From: Gonium pectorale
Lineage: Eukaryota > Chlorophyta > Chlorophyceae > Chlamydomonadales > Volvocaceae
DNA: 64,000 nt
Reading direction: 5' to 3'
Assembly: GCA_001584585.1 (NCBI GenBank)
Contig: LSYV01000006.1
Coordinates: 2,483,653 to 2,547,652 of the forward strand
A program made the translations under genes and the position numbers. Positions 47,159 through 60,500 of the stretch are shown in pieces; within the stretch, counting starts at the first letter, position 1; each line of letters begins with the position of its first letter. The notes beneath the pieces were generated by a model that saw only the letters and a list, made by a program, of their open reading frames with translations, ran no database searches and had not been told where the DNA came from.

Positions 47159-50100
47159 TCATGCGGCCCACTCTTCCGACCTGCCAGCCTCGCAAGCCGG
47201 CCCACGGCCCACACGGTTACGAATACCCTGCTCGCATGCTTGCTGAGATAAACTCGACGAGTCCACGCCACCTTTGAACCACTCAAGCCTCTGAGCCGAC
47301 AAATGCCATGGAAGCTCCGCGTTCTGCACAACATGCTCCCGTCCCCCGCATTTCCTGTAGTGCCGACTCCTGCCCTGCGCGCGCAGCATGAGGTTGAAGA
47401 CGGCCACAACGTCAAAACCCATCAGCACCCGCAGCCCCAGGCAGGCGTCATACAATGCCGCATGTGAGGGCCATGACAGCCCAAGAGGCCAGCGCAGCTG
47501 CCGTGCTCGCGGCAGCGGCCAGCAGCAGCAGCGCCACAGCGGTCCGCGGCTGCTGGCGGACGGAGGGAGGTACATGGCGCGGCAGGGGTGGCGGCCGCGC
47601 GCCGGCGCCAGTTGCGCGAGGGAGGGCGGCGACGGGGGCAGCCCAGGCCCGCCCCCAGCCCCAGCCACGCAAGCCCAAAAGCACCTGCGATCGGCCGGCA
47701 GGAGAGGAGAGGGGAGGGGAGGTGGGGTGTCACCGCAATGTCGACTCGGCAAGCAAGTGGCTGGTTAGCTGAAGACGGCAGCCCCGGATGTCGGGTGCGG
47801 GCGCGGCATGCCCTCCCGCGCTTTTCGTTCCCCTATTTGCACACGCACTCACACCGCCATTCCGCCATAGAGCGCCCAGAGCGCGCGCATGGTGTGCCGA
47901 CCCCATCCAAGCAGCCGCACCTGCGCCCAGAGCGCCACCTGGACCGTGAGGTGCAGGCCAAGGCAGCAGCCCGACTGGACCGCGAAGTCCAGCAGCGCCT
48001 GGCATGTGGGAACGAGAGTGCAGGCGAGGGCGACGGGGAGACGGGAAGCTTGACGGAGGCGATGTTCGCGACAGCATTGGCGTGATGGGTGCCGGGGCGG
48101 GACAGGGGCGAGGACATGTTCGCGGGCGTGGCGCAGCCAGGCTCTACCGATGCGTGCCGGCGAGCGGGGAGACGGGTCCAAGCACGGAACCAGGGCAGGG
48201 TGGGTAAGGCAGGGTTTGCGGCAGTCAGGGCAGTCGGGGGCGCTCCCCGCCTGCTGGCCAGCCTATCCGCGCGATGCGCGCTCCCACGAGCCGGCGAGCT
48301 GCTGCACACGACCCGACTCATGCGCCCCTCCGCGCCCTCCGCTGTCCCCTTGACGCGAGGGTTGGCCCGGCATGCTGCAGCGCGGGGTGCGACGCCGCCA
48401 TCGACGCACTGTGTGCCGGGGGCGTGTGGCCCGCCGACACCGCACGTGGGCCGCTCGGCCCGCTTCACTCCCTGCACGCACCCCGCCGTAGGTGCTGGCG
48501 AGCGCAGTAAGCGAGGAGTGGGCAGAGGTGGACTCGGTGTGCTCGGACGCGATGGTGGGCCAGGGGTTCGAACCGGGGTCTGCTCGGCAGCTGGGCATGC
48601 GCCGTAGCAGCGAGCGGTAGGGCTTGGGCTGACGGTGCCGCCTGCGGGGCCCGAGGGGAGGGGAGGGGCGTGGGCGGCCAGCAGGGCGGGGCGGGCAGGG
48701 GAGGGGCAGGGGAGGGCGGCGGCTGCGCACGCACGCATGGGCGCATGGGGGCAAGGCGCGGCAGGAAGGTGCGGCAGCGGGTGGCAGCGCCTTGCAGTCG
48801 GGGGGTGCGAGCTGGCGGGCGCGGGGGGGCACGGTCTGACCCCCGCCCCCACCCGACTTCGCCCAGCCTGCACTGTCCGGTGCAGAAAGACCGTTCCGCG
48901 TGCGGTCAGCCATGGCCTCCTCCCTTTCAACTCGCATCGTTCAGTTTGTCTCACCTGGAAGCTACCACCAGCGGTGCGGAGCTGACCCGTGGGTCGTAGC
49001 TGGTCTTGCGCGTGGAGGAGGTGGCGTACAGCTCCTGGAAGGGGCGAGGAGAGGGACGAGGGGTCACGACGGAGAACCGAGCCATTGCACGCCCTGCGTG
49101 CCACCACAACGGGCGCTACGGCAGTCCCAGAGCCGGGCGCAAATCCCGCCCTCCCAGCCTCCCACCCGCGGCAGGCAGGTGCTGAAGTTGTGGTGCCGCA
49201 GCAGCAGCGTGAAGGCCGTCTGGTCGTAGCAGTGCTGCGCCCGCGAGTGGCCGGGCGGCGCGATGCAGCGGTCACGGTCCAGGCTGCACGCGGCAACCGG
49301 CTCCAGCACCAGGCGGTGCGCGTCGCTGCCGCGGACGTAGCCTGCACGGGGGAAAGGAGGAGGGGGCGCAGGAGTTGGAGCGGCCCGTTGGTGCATGAGG
49401 GGAGCGGGCGGACGGGCACGGGGCAAGCAGCTCTCAGCGTCTACACGCGCCTGCCGGTACGGCACAACAACAATCACGCACACGCACCAGGGCTACCGGC
49501 CAGGATGCTCCTGCTCGCTGTCGGTATTTAGACCTGTCATGTATGAACACGCTGTCACGCATATACCGGTAGGACACATACACCCGCGGACGTGCGCACA
49601 CCCGCAGCCTCCCGCACCCGCCCGGCCCGGCTCGCCCCGGCCCGGCCTGCCCCGGCCCGGCCCGGCCCGGCCGGCCGACCCGTCCGACCGGCGCCGCCCG
49701 CCGACCGCCCGGCACGCCCGGCGNNNNNNNNNNNNNNNNNNNNCCGGCCCGCGCAGAAGGGGCCTGCTCCCCTGACCCGCTGGGTAGTCGGCGTCGCGTC
49801 ATGTTTGAGGAAGGGCCGCCTACGGAAGCGCTCCGCCATGTGGCCCAGCGGCCAGCCCTGGCGACCGGGCGAGGTGGACTGCTGCGCGCCCACGTGGCCC
49901 CGGGCGGCCAGCGTGGCCAGCAGGGGGGTCAGGGGGGCGCGGACCTGCCGGGCGCAGTGCGGGTTCCGGGGCGGGGCGGGGAGGCGGGGAAAGGCGGCGG
50001 TGGGAGGGGAAACGGGTTCAAGTGCTGTTGCTGCTTCCGTTGCGCCGTGGTTGGGCCCGGAAGCCGTACCGCAGGGCAGCGCGGAGCCGGGTGAGGGGGT

Positions 50101-53100
50101 GGCGAAGGAGCGACGCAACCCTCACGAAGCCTCACGCGCCGTCCTCGTCGTCCCCACGGCAGTCCCGCAGCCCCGCAGCCGCGCCCGGCCGGGCCCCACC
50201 TCCAGCCCGCAGTCGATCCACAGAATGGCCTGCCCGGGCGGCACCGCCTCCAGCGCCAGGCGGTACGTGAGCGGCTTGAAGGCGTAGGTGGTCAGCTCGC
50301 GGACGTGGGAGGGGAAGGACTCCCAGGGGAAGCGGCGGAGCTGACGGAGAGGCAAGAGGCCGGGAGGGGAGGGGGCGGCGGGGTACTGAAGGGTGGAACG
50401 GCTAGTGCTGCACCGCAGCCGCTCGTTAACGCACGCCGGAGGAAGTGGTGACTGCAGCGGAAGGGCCTCAGACCCTTTCTTTATCGGCCCTTGATCTTCA
50501 CGTTCGGCCCCTCAGCACCAGCAGCACGACCCGCCCCGCCCCCCGCCCTGCCCCGCGCATACTTCCGTCACGACCCCCATGGCGCCCAAAGCCCGTGGTG
50601 GCATGGCCCCGCATGTCGTGCACCTCCTTCTCTGCCCCCCGCCCCGGCTGCCATCCCAGCCCCGGCGTACCTCCACGCCGCTCCAGCAGCGCATCTCCGC
50701 CAGCTGCTCGCTGCTGAAGCCCAGGTCGTACACCACCAGCGCTGCGCCCGGCGCCCAGTACTGGGGCGGGGTAGTGGGTGGGGAGGCGGGGGCAGCCATC
50801 CTCAGCACTGGGGAGAGCGGCGTGCCGGTGCAGCGTGTGCAGTAGGGGAACCGGCTTTGCGCCGCAAGGCATCCATCCCCCCGTAGAATCGCCCCCACCC
50901 GCCTAAGCGAGAATGCCTTCCAAACCCACTACCACCCGCCTAAGCACACCCGGCGCCCTGCACGCCCAGCTCCGGCCCCGGCACCGCCTGCCACACCTGC
51001 CCCAGCCGCGCCCCCTGAGAGGCCGTGTGAGGGCTCCCCACCGCCCGTGTCGGCCTCCCAACACGAGGCCCGAGTCCGTCAGCGCCCCACCGGCCGCACG
51101 CAGCGGCGCCATGGTGCGCACCCCTCTCCCCTGCCCCCGTGGTCATCGCCCAGCTTGCCGAAAGGCCGAGTTACCCACACCCCCCGCCCCCCCCCTCCGT
51201 GCCTGCAGTGAGCCAACCAGGTTCTCCAGTCGGTCCACGAAGGTGGCCGAGCATCCCGTCACAACCGTCACGTTGGTTAGGTTGTACGGCGCGTGTGGGT
51301 CCGCGTGCGGCGCCTCGGGCACGAAGTGCGGCGAGGAGGGGAAGGGCGGCACGAGCACCGGCCACCTGGCGGCGATGCGGCGGGGGCAGCGGCGAGGAGG
51401 GGGAGGGCTGCTGGGCGGGGTGCGGTGGACTTGCGAGCCCGGGGTGAGGGTGGCAGGTGGCATGAGGGTGGCAGGTGAAGGCCGCTGGAGGGCCACACGA
51501 GCATGCGAGTGGGCCGTCCTAACATGACGCCCCGCCGTACGTTGCCTAGGGTGAAGAAGAGACGGCGGCCGAGAAGCCCAGTACACGCGCCCGTGCGGCT
51601 GTACGGCTGTGAAGCTCGGGGCGGCGGCATGCACGGGCATGTACGGCGCACACGTGCGCTGTGCGGGTCCTCTTGGGCGGTTGCTGCATGTGCGGTGTGC
51701 TGGCGACGGTGCGCGAGGCGGGGCGCTCCCGGCCCAGAGGGCCCGCATGTGCAGCCCGGCTGTTACATGCGACCTGCACCAGCCGTATGCGCGTTACGCG
51801 CCTGTCGGCCGGCCCCAACCCCGCCGCAATCAACGTCGGCTGTGGCCTGCGGCCCAACGGTGCCTCCGCCCGACAGCCACCAAAGCCTTCCCAGGCCGTC
51901 GCCAGCCCCCATCCGCCAGCCGCCCGCCACACCGCCACGCCCAAGCCACCTACCGCGGGCAGGCCACCAGACCCGGGAGGAGGGCCATCAAGCACACCGA
52001 GACCGCCACTGCCGTCGCAACCATCCCCGCGACCGCCACCAGGGCGCCGCCGCCGCCCGCCAAGGCCGCCACCAGCGGCGCGGGAACGACCCATCGCAGC
52101 CGCAGCCCCACCGCCGCCGCCGGGGCGGTCACCGCGGAAGCGCAGCAGCCCCCGCCTTTGCCGGCCCCGTCACCGCCGCCGCCGCCGCGTGACGGCAACC
52201 ATTGCCGCAGCGCGGCGCGCAGCGACGCCGTCACAGCTCCGGCGCTGCCCCCGGCCGATGACGCGTACGCTACTCCATGGAGCAGCACCATTGCCGCCGC
52301 CACCAGCAGCAGCTGCGCCACCAGCAGGGTGCGCAGCTGGGCCTTGAGGTCCACGAACCAGCGCTCCCGGGCGACGAAGTGCGCGGTGCCGTCGCGATAC
52401 CTGGCACCCGGGAAGAGGAGGAGCGAGGTGGGGGGTGGGGGTGGGGGTGCGGGTGCACCAGTGGGTGTACGCAGGCAGGCTGTGCCCACAGGCGGTCGAC
52501 CTACAGCGATTTGCAGCCGCTTGTGGCTGCGATAACAACATCAACCGATACTTGCAAACTTGCGCATGCCTGCGTCTGGGCGCAGATACAATGCTCTCGT
52601 GCAAACCGGTCTTGCAGGCTTTGCCTGCCCCTGCCGGGAAGCTCCCGCCACCGCCACCGCCGCCGCCGCACTGCCGCTGCCGCCGCAGCGCCTCACCTGT
52701 CCCCGTCCACCAGGCCCACCCACGAGCCGTCCGGCAGCTGCTGCATGTCGGCGTGGTGCATCCGCTCCGCCCGCCACGACTGGCCGTCACGGGTCGGGTC
52801 GTACCGCACGACAACGCTCTCCCGGTACGACGTCTCGTTTGCCACGTCGGCTCGCATCAGCACCAGGGACTCGCCGTAGTACCGGCTGCAGTCCTGCGCC
52901 CAGCGGTGCAAGCTGCCATTCAGAACGAACGGTCGGCCGCCGCTCCGCGCCGTGCTGCGCTCCGCGTCGACTCCGTACGGCACCCGCCCCGTGGGTCGGA
53001 ACGGCAGGTACGGTGCCCCTGCCGCCGCCGCGGGGTGCGGCGTCCACTCGCCCAGCAGCTTCTCAGCCGTGTACACCAGCAGCGTGTACTTGGGCTGCCG

Positions 53101-53886
53101 TAACCCCGGAGATCCCACCCGACTGGTGAAGATCCACCACTTGCCGTTGTACTTCACCGGTGCCGTATCGACGTACTTTGGACGAGCGCCCCGCAAGGAC
53201 TGCGACCAGTGGCGCGTGGCGGCCCAGCCGGGGTCGTACGGCTGCCGTGTGGCGACCAGCTCCCAGCCAAAGGGGAACTCCTCCTCCGACGCGCCGTATA
53301 TGCGGATGGCGCCATCGCCCGCGCCGCTCGTCTCCGCAAACATGAGGTACTTGGACGTGTCCTCGTCGTACAGCACGAACGGGAAGGAGAGGTGGAATGG
53401 CTCGGAAAGTACGGTGCCCAAGTGGCGCCAGCTGGACCCTTGGTCGTACGACACAGCCGCCCCCAGCTCGCCGATGTACCGCCGCAAGTTCTTCATCTCG
53501 TAGAAAGCAAACCACGGGGCGGCGCCGTCCGCCCCCCGCTGCACGGACAGCCACTTTGCCGTACGGTTGTCGGGGATGTACAGGAACGGGTCGGCCACGA
53601 AGCTGACCGCAGTTGCGTTGGCAAGCGTGGCGCAGGTGATCACGGGCTCGGCCGAGAAGCTGAGGTGCGCGGGGTCGGGGTCGCCGCGTGCGAGGCCCAC
53701 TCGCCAGCTGCCCTCGTAGTCCCACGAGCAGGCGTCCAGGCCGTGGCTGGGGGGCCGCCGCGTGAACCAGCGCAGCTTGATCAGGCCCGAGGGGCCGTCG
53801 ATCAGGGGGTCGATGAACAGCAGCCCCGTCAGGCCCAGGCTCAGCAGCACATATGCCGCCCAGCCGTACAGGGCCCGGGGAAGCAT
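47159..53886 (-). CDS. Membrane protein with GINT1-like beta-propeller and putative glycosyltransferase domain
   Basis: Phase-consistent minus-strand exons: 53886-52697, 52400-51954, 51365-51203, 50760-50671, 50340-50200, 49944-49824, 49341-49166, 49034-48955, 48641-48482, 47998-47853, 47684-47159. They total about 1,079 aa. Residues 5-27 are a type II anchor. Residues about 60-396 match the N-terminal propeller of plant GINT1 (glucosamine inositolphosphorylceramide transferase): SFVADPFLYI, HLSFPFVLYDED, NGKWWIFTS, and HHADMQQLPDGSWVGLVDGDR. Two membrane segments follow (about 410-435, 510-545). Residues about 560-800 resemble a DUF1647-type nucleotide-sugar transferase: VTVVTGCSATFVDRLENLVGSLQ, LVVYDLGFSSEQLAEM, YAFKPLTYRLALE, ILWIDCGLE (likely metal-binding Asp) and HCYDQTAF. 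The intron after 51203 is GC-AG. A short exon may be missing near the gap at 49724-49743. The C-terminus is uncertain: another frame of the last exon encodes a hydrophobic helix and stops at 47448. Golgi or ER glycosylation is inferred. Confidence 0.75.
49724..49743. other. 20-base assembly gap in a CCCGG-rich intron
   Basis: Twenty N within an intron of the propeller/transferase gene. The left flank (49611-49723) is built of cccgg/ccggcc units, a minisatellite that probably defeated assembly. The gap lies where homologous transferases usually carry a short Cys-Ala-Gly-Gly segment, so a small exon could be hidden. Confidence 0.9.
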
Positions 53887-54584
53887 GCCGCGGGCCGGGC
53901 CGAGGCGAGGCTGTGTATGTGCTTAAAGGGGAGGCTGGAGACCAGTGGGCTGCGCTTGGGTGCGGCCGCGGACTGTGGCCTAGCTGTAGCTGGCGCCGGC
54001 CGGCGCCGAGAGCGGGACCCTGGGGCGCCGCTGTGCCCACCGCGGCCGCCCCAGGAGGGCGCGCTGTGGTAAGCTGTGGTTGCTAAATCCTGTGGGATAA
54101 AGCCCTGGTGTGCTGTTGCCGTGCTGTTGGTCCGTGCTGTTGCCTTGGTGTGCGTATCCGGAAACATGAATTATTCAAATTACGCTGTTCTAGTTATACG
54201 GAGCGACACGCCGGCCTGGGAAAGCAACTGAGCGCTCCCAGTTCCCGCGCTTATGCATATCACGCGTCGAGATGCGTGCATATATTTAAGCATGCGCATC
54301 TATGTGCTCTTGAAAAATTAGTAGGGCAGGATGATTGATTGCCTGCGCCAGACTTGGCTGAGTGAATTTCGTACGACCGAGCTTGCGGACAGTTACGCGA
54401 TCATTGCGTATTGCCCATCCCTGAACAAAGTCAGGGATTAACTTCGGGGTGGGCTCCTATACCGACACCGACAACTTGGGGCAGGGGCCCCTCGGTCGAC
54501 CAATTCAAGCTTGATAGGGCACGATTTATGCTCTAGAACTAAGCTCATTGCAGTTTGGTTCGGGTCCGTGGACCGCCGCCGCAA
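53887..54584. promoter_or_regulatory. Divergent promoter region of the propeller/transferase and SET-like genes
   Basis: 698 bases lie between start codons pointing apart (53886 minus, 54585 plus). The middle (about 54160-54480) is AT-rich relative to its surroundings. catatatttaag near 54282-54293 is TATA-like and would place a plus-strand start about 270 bases before the SET-like ATG. That use is a guess. Confidence 0.45.
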
Positions 54585-57500
54585 ATGCACCGGCCGAGTG
54601 GCTTGCTGCGCCAGTCAGCGCCGACTGCCGGAGTAAGCAGCTGCCGGGCCGCCGTCACGCCGCTGCGTGTCGGTTCGCAATGCGGAGCTGCCGACCCGTC
54701 GCTCCTCGGCCCCCGCACCACGGATGACGTCCTCCGCCGGGGCGTCGGCTGTCGCGCGCAGCGGCGGCAGCAAGACCCCAACCCCGACATCTCGGACATG
54801 TCGCAGCAGGAGCGCCTTGACCGGCTGGAGCAGATATCTGGCCGCGTCGGCGAGCTGCGCAGCGTGTTCGACCGCGAGAGCCTGTTGCGCCAGATGGGCG
54901 CCATCGACCCGGGCCTGTACGACGAGGCTGCCGAAGAGGACCTTCCCGACGACCGGGAGCTGGAGTGGATCCCCTTCAACGACGATGCCACGACGCACAA
55001 CCATGTGCAGACGGCCGTGGAGCCGCTGCCCGATGGGCTGCGCCACCGGCTGGTGGCCACCGATGACATCGAGGAGGACGAGGCCCTTATCACCTGCCCC
55101 CTGCACAACTGCCTGGTGGTGCACCTGTGCGAGGGGCTGGACATTGCGGACAGCCTGGAGCGGCAGGTGGGGGAACGGGGGAGGGACGCAGGAGTTGCCA
55201 GAGCGGGTGCGGGGGGAGGCGCGGAGAAGCCCGCAGGGATCGCTCGGGCTTCCCAACATCCAGAAGAGCAGGCGGCAGGAAGCGGCTCGAGAGATCCCAG
55301 AGGCTGAGGCCTGGAGCGTGGAGGGTTGTTGGGGAGAGCCGCTTGCTGCAGCCCATCAGCGCGACACGCGGACTGTCCCGCCCGCGATGGCCCTGGCCTT
55401 GCCTGTTCCCTCGACCCCAGCTGTCACCCGGCCACGAGGCTCAGCACAGCTGCACTGTGCTGCGTCTCGTGGCTTGCCGGTCCTGCTGCCACTTTCCACC
55501 GTCCCCGCGGGTCCTCGACTCCCGGTGCCCCGGTCTGCGCTGATGCCCCCGCCTCGACCCCGCAGGAGGCGGCCGCGGACTTCACGCGCATGCAGATTTG
55601 TTTCCTGGACCGCTGGATGCAGTTCCACGGCGACTTGCCGCCCGCGCTGGCTGCCCTGCTGTGCGACTTCCGCATTGAGGCGCCCAACGCGCGCGCCAAG
55701 ATGGCGCTGTGGCTGCTGTGGGTGTGGGACCACTGCGAGAGCGCCTACTGGAAGCAGGCGTTGGCGGAGCTGCCGCAGCCACAGGACATGCCGCAGGTGC
55801 GCAGCCGCGGGGGAGGGGCAACGGCCGGGAGGAGGGGACAGCAGCCGAGGGAGGGGCAGCGGCCGGGCTGCAGGATGAGCTGACTCGGCTCCCAGGGCGT
55901 CGCGGGGTGGGTGGGTGAGGGACGATCAGCTGCACGCGCCGCACGACGGTCAGGCAGGGGGGCCAGCAGCCACGCAGGGGAGAGGCCCATGGGGAGCTGG
56001 AAAGGGCAAGCGGCGCGGCAATCGCACAGGGACTATATTTGAGTGACAGTGCGACGCCGGTCCCGGCCTCGCAGATGGAGTTCTGCGATTACGATGAGCT
56101 GGCCGAGCTGCAGTGGCTGCCGTACGCGCTGCCCGCCGGCGTACGGCGCGAGGCGCTTCACCAGTTCTACTCGCGCTTCTGCGAGCAGCCCATCATGCAG
56201 GAGCTGGGCTGGGAGCAGCTACCGCCAGCCGACCCTCCGGCCGACGACGCTGGCGGCGCCGCGGAAGCCGCGGAGGCCGGCGCTGCTAGCACCAGCGAGC
56301 CCGTCGACGCTGGGGCGAAAAAGGGCAAGGCAGCCAAGGGCGGTAAGGGGAAGGGCAAGGGTGCCGCCGCGGAGCCGGCGGCGGCGGAGCAGCAGCCGGC
56401 TGCGGCGCCGTCCCGGCCTCTCAAGCCGCCTCCGCCGTTTGAGCGCTTCCTGTGGGCGTACTGCCACGCGGAGGCGCGCAGCCTGGGCAACGGCGAGCGG
56501 GTGGTATTCTTCCCGCAGGTGGGGGTGCGCGTGGAGGGGGGCCTGCCCGCTTCGGCCTGGCGCGCCGCGGGGCGGCAGCCTGGGTGGAGCGGGCAATGGG
56601 TGAACGCGGCATGGGCGAAGTGCGGGGGGACATTTCTAGGGATGGGGTGCGGGATCTATGGCGCAGCCGCCCTGGCTGCTGGGGCCTTGTCTGGCATGGG
56701 CCGGTGCACAGGCACAGGCGCCGCTGAGCCCGGCGACGGCTCCGGCACGAGTCCCACGTGTCCGTTTGGCTTGTCGGGATGCAGTGGTTTGCACCTGTTG
56801 TAGTGCCTCGCCTCTGCCGCACGCCTACACCCCGGGTGCGGCGTGCTGGCCCCTAGAAACCTGCTCCCGCACTCGGCGGCGCCGATCCCGGCCAGAAGCC
56901 GTGCAGCCCACCCGGCGTTTTTGGCCCTGCGCCGGGTCCCTCCTTTACAAACCAACCCCTTACCCTCCCCTTCACACCGCTCCCGCCGCCCTGCCCGCAC
57001 CCCCACCGCCTCCGCGCCCCCCCCCCCCAGGGCTTCTCTACTGAGAATGCCTTCCAACCCTCTCCCCCCCCCCCCGCACCCCTCAGGCCGACCCCATGCT
57101 CTACACGCTGGACCAGGAGTCCATCAACACCACGCTAGCGGTGGTGGCGGAGGACGGGCCCATCCTGGACGAGTTCGCGGTGCTGGCGTCGCTCGTGTGA
57201 GGGCTGGCGGGGTGGAGGATTTGCGTGCTTGTATGTTGTATCCGTACGTAGTGGGTGTGTTGGGGCGCCGACCTAGCACATAGCTAGGACCTGCCTCCGT
57301 CGTGGTGGAGGTGGGAGCGGTGGGGGTTGGGTTCGGTGGGTTGGACATGCATTTAGCTGTAGGGATGATGTCTGTCGGGGGCAGTTCTGCGTTGTGTGTG
57401 CGGCCGAGCTGTGAGGACGCGAGTCCGGGACGCGAAGGGAACACCAAAAATGCAAAGAGAGCGCACAAAGCCCAACACCCGCCGCGCAGGCCGCACCCCA

Positions 57501-60500
57501 CTCCCTACCCCGCCGTCTCTTATTCCTACACCCCGGGAGGTATTGCTCCTCGTTCTCATTGAACCTGTGGCCCCGAAATCCCCTTTCCCTTTGCCTCCCA
57601 GGCCCATCTCCAAGGGCCAGCCGCTGGCCGCCAGCCCCCCCTTCGCCGTGGGCCCCGTGGGCGGCGGCGGCTCCACCAGCCAGCTGCACACGCAGTTCGG
57701 CCTGGTACCGCAGCACGGGGGCAGCGCGGCGGACGTGGTGGACCTTGCGCCCGAGACGGTGGGGGCGGGGCGGGCTGGGAGGGCGTGTGTGCGGATGGCC
57801 GGGATGCAGGGTGCGGAGGAGGGGGGGCGGCGGCGGATGGCGCGGGGCCCGTGGTGGCCCTCCGCTCGCCCCCCGCTGCACTTGCGCCGGGGCAGTAAGC
57901 ACGGCAGTATACGGCGACCGACGGCCCCAGGCCCAACCCGCTCCGGTTTAGGATAGGAGGGGCCGATGGAGTTCGGCCCTTCGTTGTATCGTTGAAGCGA
58001 AGCGCAGGGTTGCTCCCCATACCACGCCCCAGCCCGCATCCTCATCGGTACGTCTGCTGCGGCCCGGCTGGGTGGCCTGCGCCCGCCACCGCTGACCGGC
58101 ACCCGGTCACTGCCACGGGACGCACGCCGCACCCTGCGCGCCAGCCTCACTCCGTTTCCCTCGGCCCGGCCGCCGTGGCTGTGTCCGCAGGGAACCATCG
58201 ACGACGACTGGCTGAAGCGGCTGCTGGATCAGGAGGCCGCCACCCGCCTGGACCTGGTGCGGCGCAGGGGAGGGCATGGCGGGGGGGGGGGCTTGGGCGG
58301 GGGGCCGCTTGGGCGGGGTGCAGGGTTGGGGCGTTTGACACGGGTCCTTGTGTCACTGCAACTGCGTGTGTGCGTGCGTGCTTGAGGGTTTGGGTGCATT
58401 GGGCGCGAAGTGATGCTTGGTGGCCCACGTCTGCCCACGCCTGCCGGTCCATGCCTGCCCGACCTGGGTGTGCACTGTGCATCGCCCCGCCCCGCCCCGC
58501 CCCGCGCTGACGGGTGCGTCTCCTTGGTGCTCTCGCCGTGCCGGGTGCGCGCAGGTGACGGACCCGCGGCTGCGCCACCTGCTGGCCCTGGCGGAGGCGG
58601 GTCAGGCGGACATGCGGCAGATGCCGCCCGTGGGGGAGATGCTGCCGCCGCTGCAGGTGGGACGGGGTTGGGGACTGGGACTGGAGGGCTGCCGGGGGAG
58701 GGGCAGGTGGGCGGGGACCCGGTTCGAGACGGGGACCCGGTTCGAGGGCTGTGGGTGGCACCCCACGCGGGCCCCCTGCAGCGGTGACAGGGGGACGCGG
58801 GAGGGGGCGGAGGGGCGGAACCCGTGGGTTGCGGGGTTGGGGCCCTCTGCCCAGTCCCTGCGTCCACCAAGTCCGTTAACCGCTGGGCTGCAAGTCCTGG
58901 CCATGCTCCCACCTAGCCCAGGATTGCCTCCATCTGTCCTGTTTGAGTGTATAACACTGTAGTGCCAAAATGCGCCTCGCCGCACCCCACCGCACCCCAC
59001 CGGGCCTCGTCCTCCATCGCAGCTGCCCAAGCTGTGGGGCCCGGGTCTGGTGGCGGGCGTGAAGCGGCTGCGGCTGGTGGAGCAGGTTATGCCCCCGTCC
59101 GAGGAGGCGGAGGAGGTGCTGCGCGCCTCGCTGCGGGAGGACGAGCAGCTGGCGGAGCGACTGGCGGCGGCGCGGCAGCTAGACGACGGGCTCGCGGCGC
59201 TGGGCGTGGCGCCGTCCGCTGCGGCGGGCGCGCCGGCGCCGGTGTCGTACGAAGAGTACGAGCAGTGGGTGAATGAACCGAGCGTCACCGAGATTGTGGA
59301 GCTGCCGGCGGATGAGGGACTACGGGACACGGCTGAGGTGGGTGTGGGTACGGTCGTACAGATGCCGTACTGCCAGTGGTACGGTAATCGAGGACAACAA
59401 CGCGGCCGGTGTGCATAGGGTAGGTGGTGTGCGCTACTAGACGCCGCGCCTACGCGAGAGAAAGAATGGACAGGTCCCAGGGGCTTGGCTACTTGTAACG
59501 TTGTGTGCGGCGCTGCGATGACTCGTGCGTAAGTGCATCACGTGCAATGAGCTTGTACGACATGCGCACCTGCCTCCTCCCGCTTGCTTCGTGCCCCAGG
59601 GCCGCGCCGAGTGGCGGCGCATGCTGGCCGCCTGGCACTCGCTGCCCCGCGTGTCGCCCTCCACTCGGGAGCACGGGCTGCGGATGGAAGCGGCGCTCAA
59701 GGGCGCGCCGCTGCGGGAGGTGCGAGGCGGGGGCGGGGGACGGGGGAGGCGGGCGGGGGGCCGGGAGGGGCAGAGAGGGGTGGTGACTAGGTTTGTGTTA
59801 GATGGCAGTGAGGGTCCGGGCAGTGGATTGCCATAATAAAGGAGTCGGGTTGCCGTAGGGTCCGGTTGGGGGTGCCCAAGCCCTTGCTGTTGGCGGTGCG
59901 CTGTGCGTCGGCACGCGTTACGGTTCGGGAACGGCTTCGACAGCCTGGCGCCTCAGCCTGGAGGCCGTTCCCCTAGCGCCACCGAAGCGAACCCGCCTCT
60001 GTTCGTCTCTCGCCGTAAACTGTGCACATCGTCTCGTCCACTCGTCCACTGCCGTCCTTACTTGGCGCCGTTCTCGATCCCGTGCCCCCTGGCCCTCCCT
60101 CCTCCGGCCCCTTCGTCCCGCGCCATGGCGCCTCCAGGCCTTCTCCTCACGCCGCGACCTGGCCCGCGAGCTAGCGGCCGCTGACTCGCTGCTGGAGTCC
60201 TTCCACAAGGTGCTGGCGTGGTTCCCCACCACCATCGAGGAGGACGAGCAGCTGCTAGCGCGGGCGGCAGCACCGGGCGCCGCTGCGCAGGGCCCCGCCG
60301 CGGCGGGCCGCAAGTCCGGCCGTGGCCGCGCAGGCCGCCGCTCCGGCAGCGCCAGCGGCTCCGACAGCGACAGCGAGGGGGCAACGGCCCAGGCGGCGGG
60401 GCGCGCGGTCACGACGCTGCGCGGCCGCGGTCTGGTGGCGTGGCGGCTGGAGTACAAGCGCGTGTGGGCGCAGATGGCGGGCATGGTGGAGGAGTACCGG

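Noticed and set aside
48566..48590. tRNA-like T-loop (ggttcgaacc)
   Set aside because: No acceptor stem, D-arm or anticodon arm fits around it, and it falls inside a phase-consistent exon of the propeller/transferase gene on the other strand.
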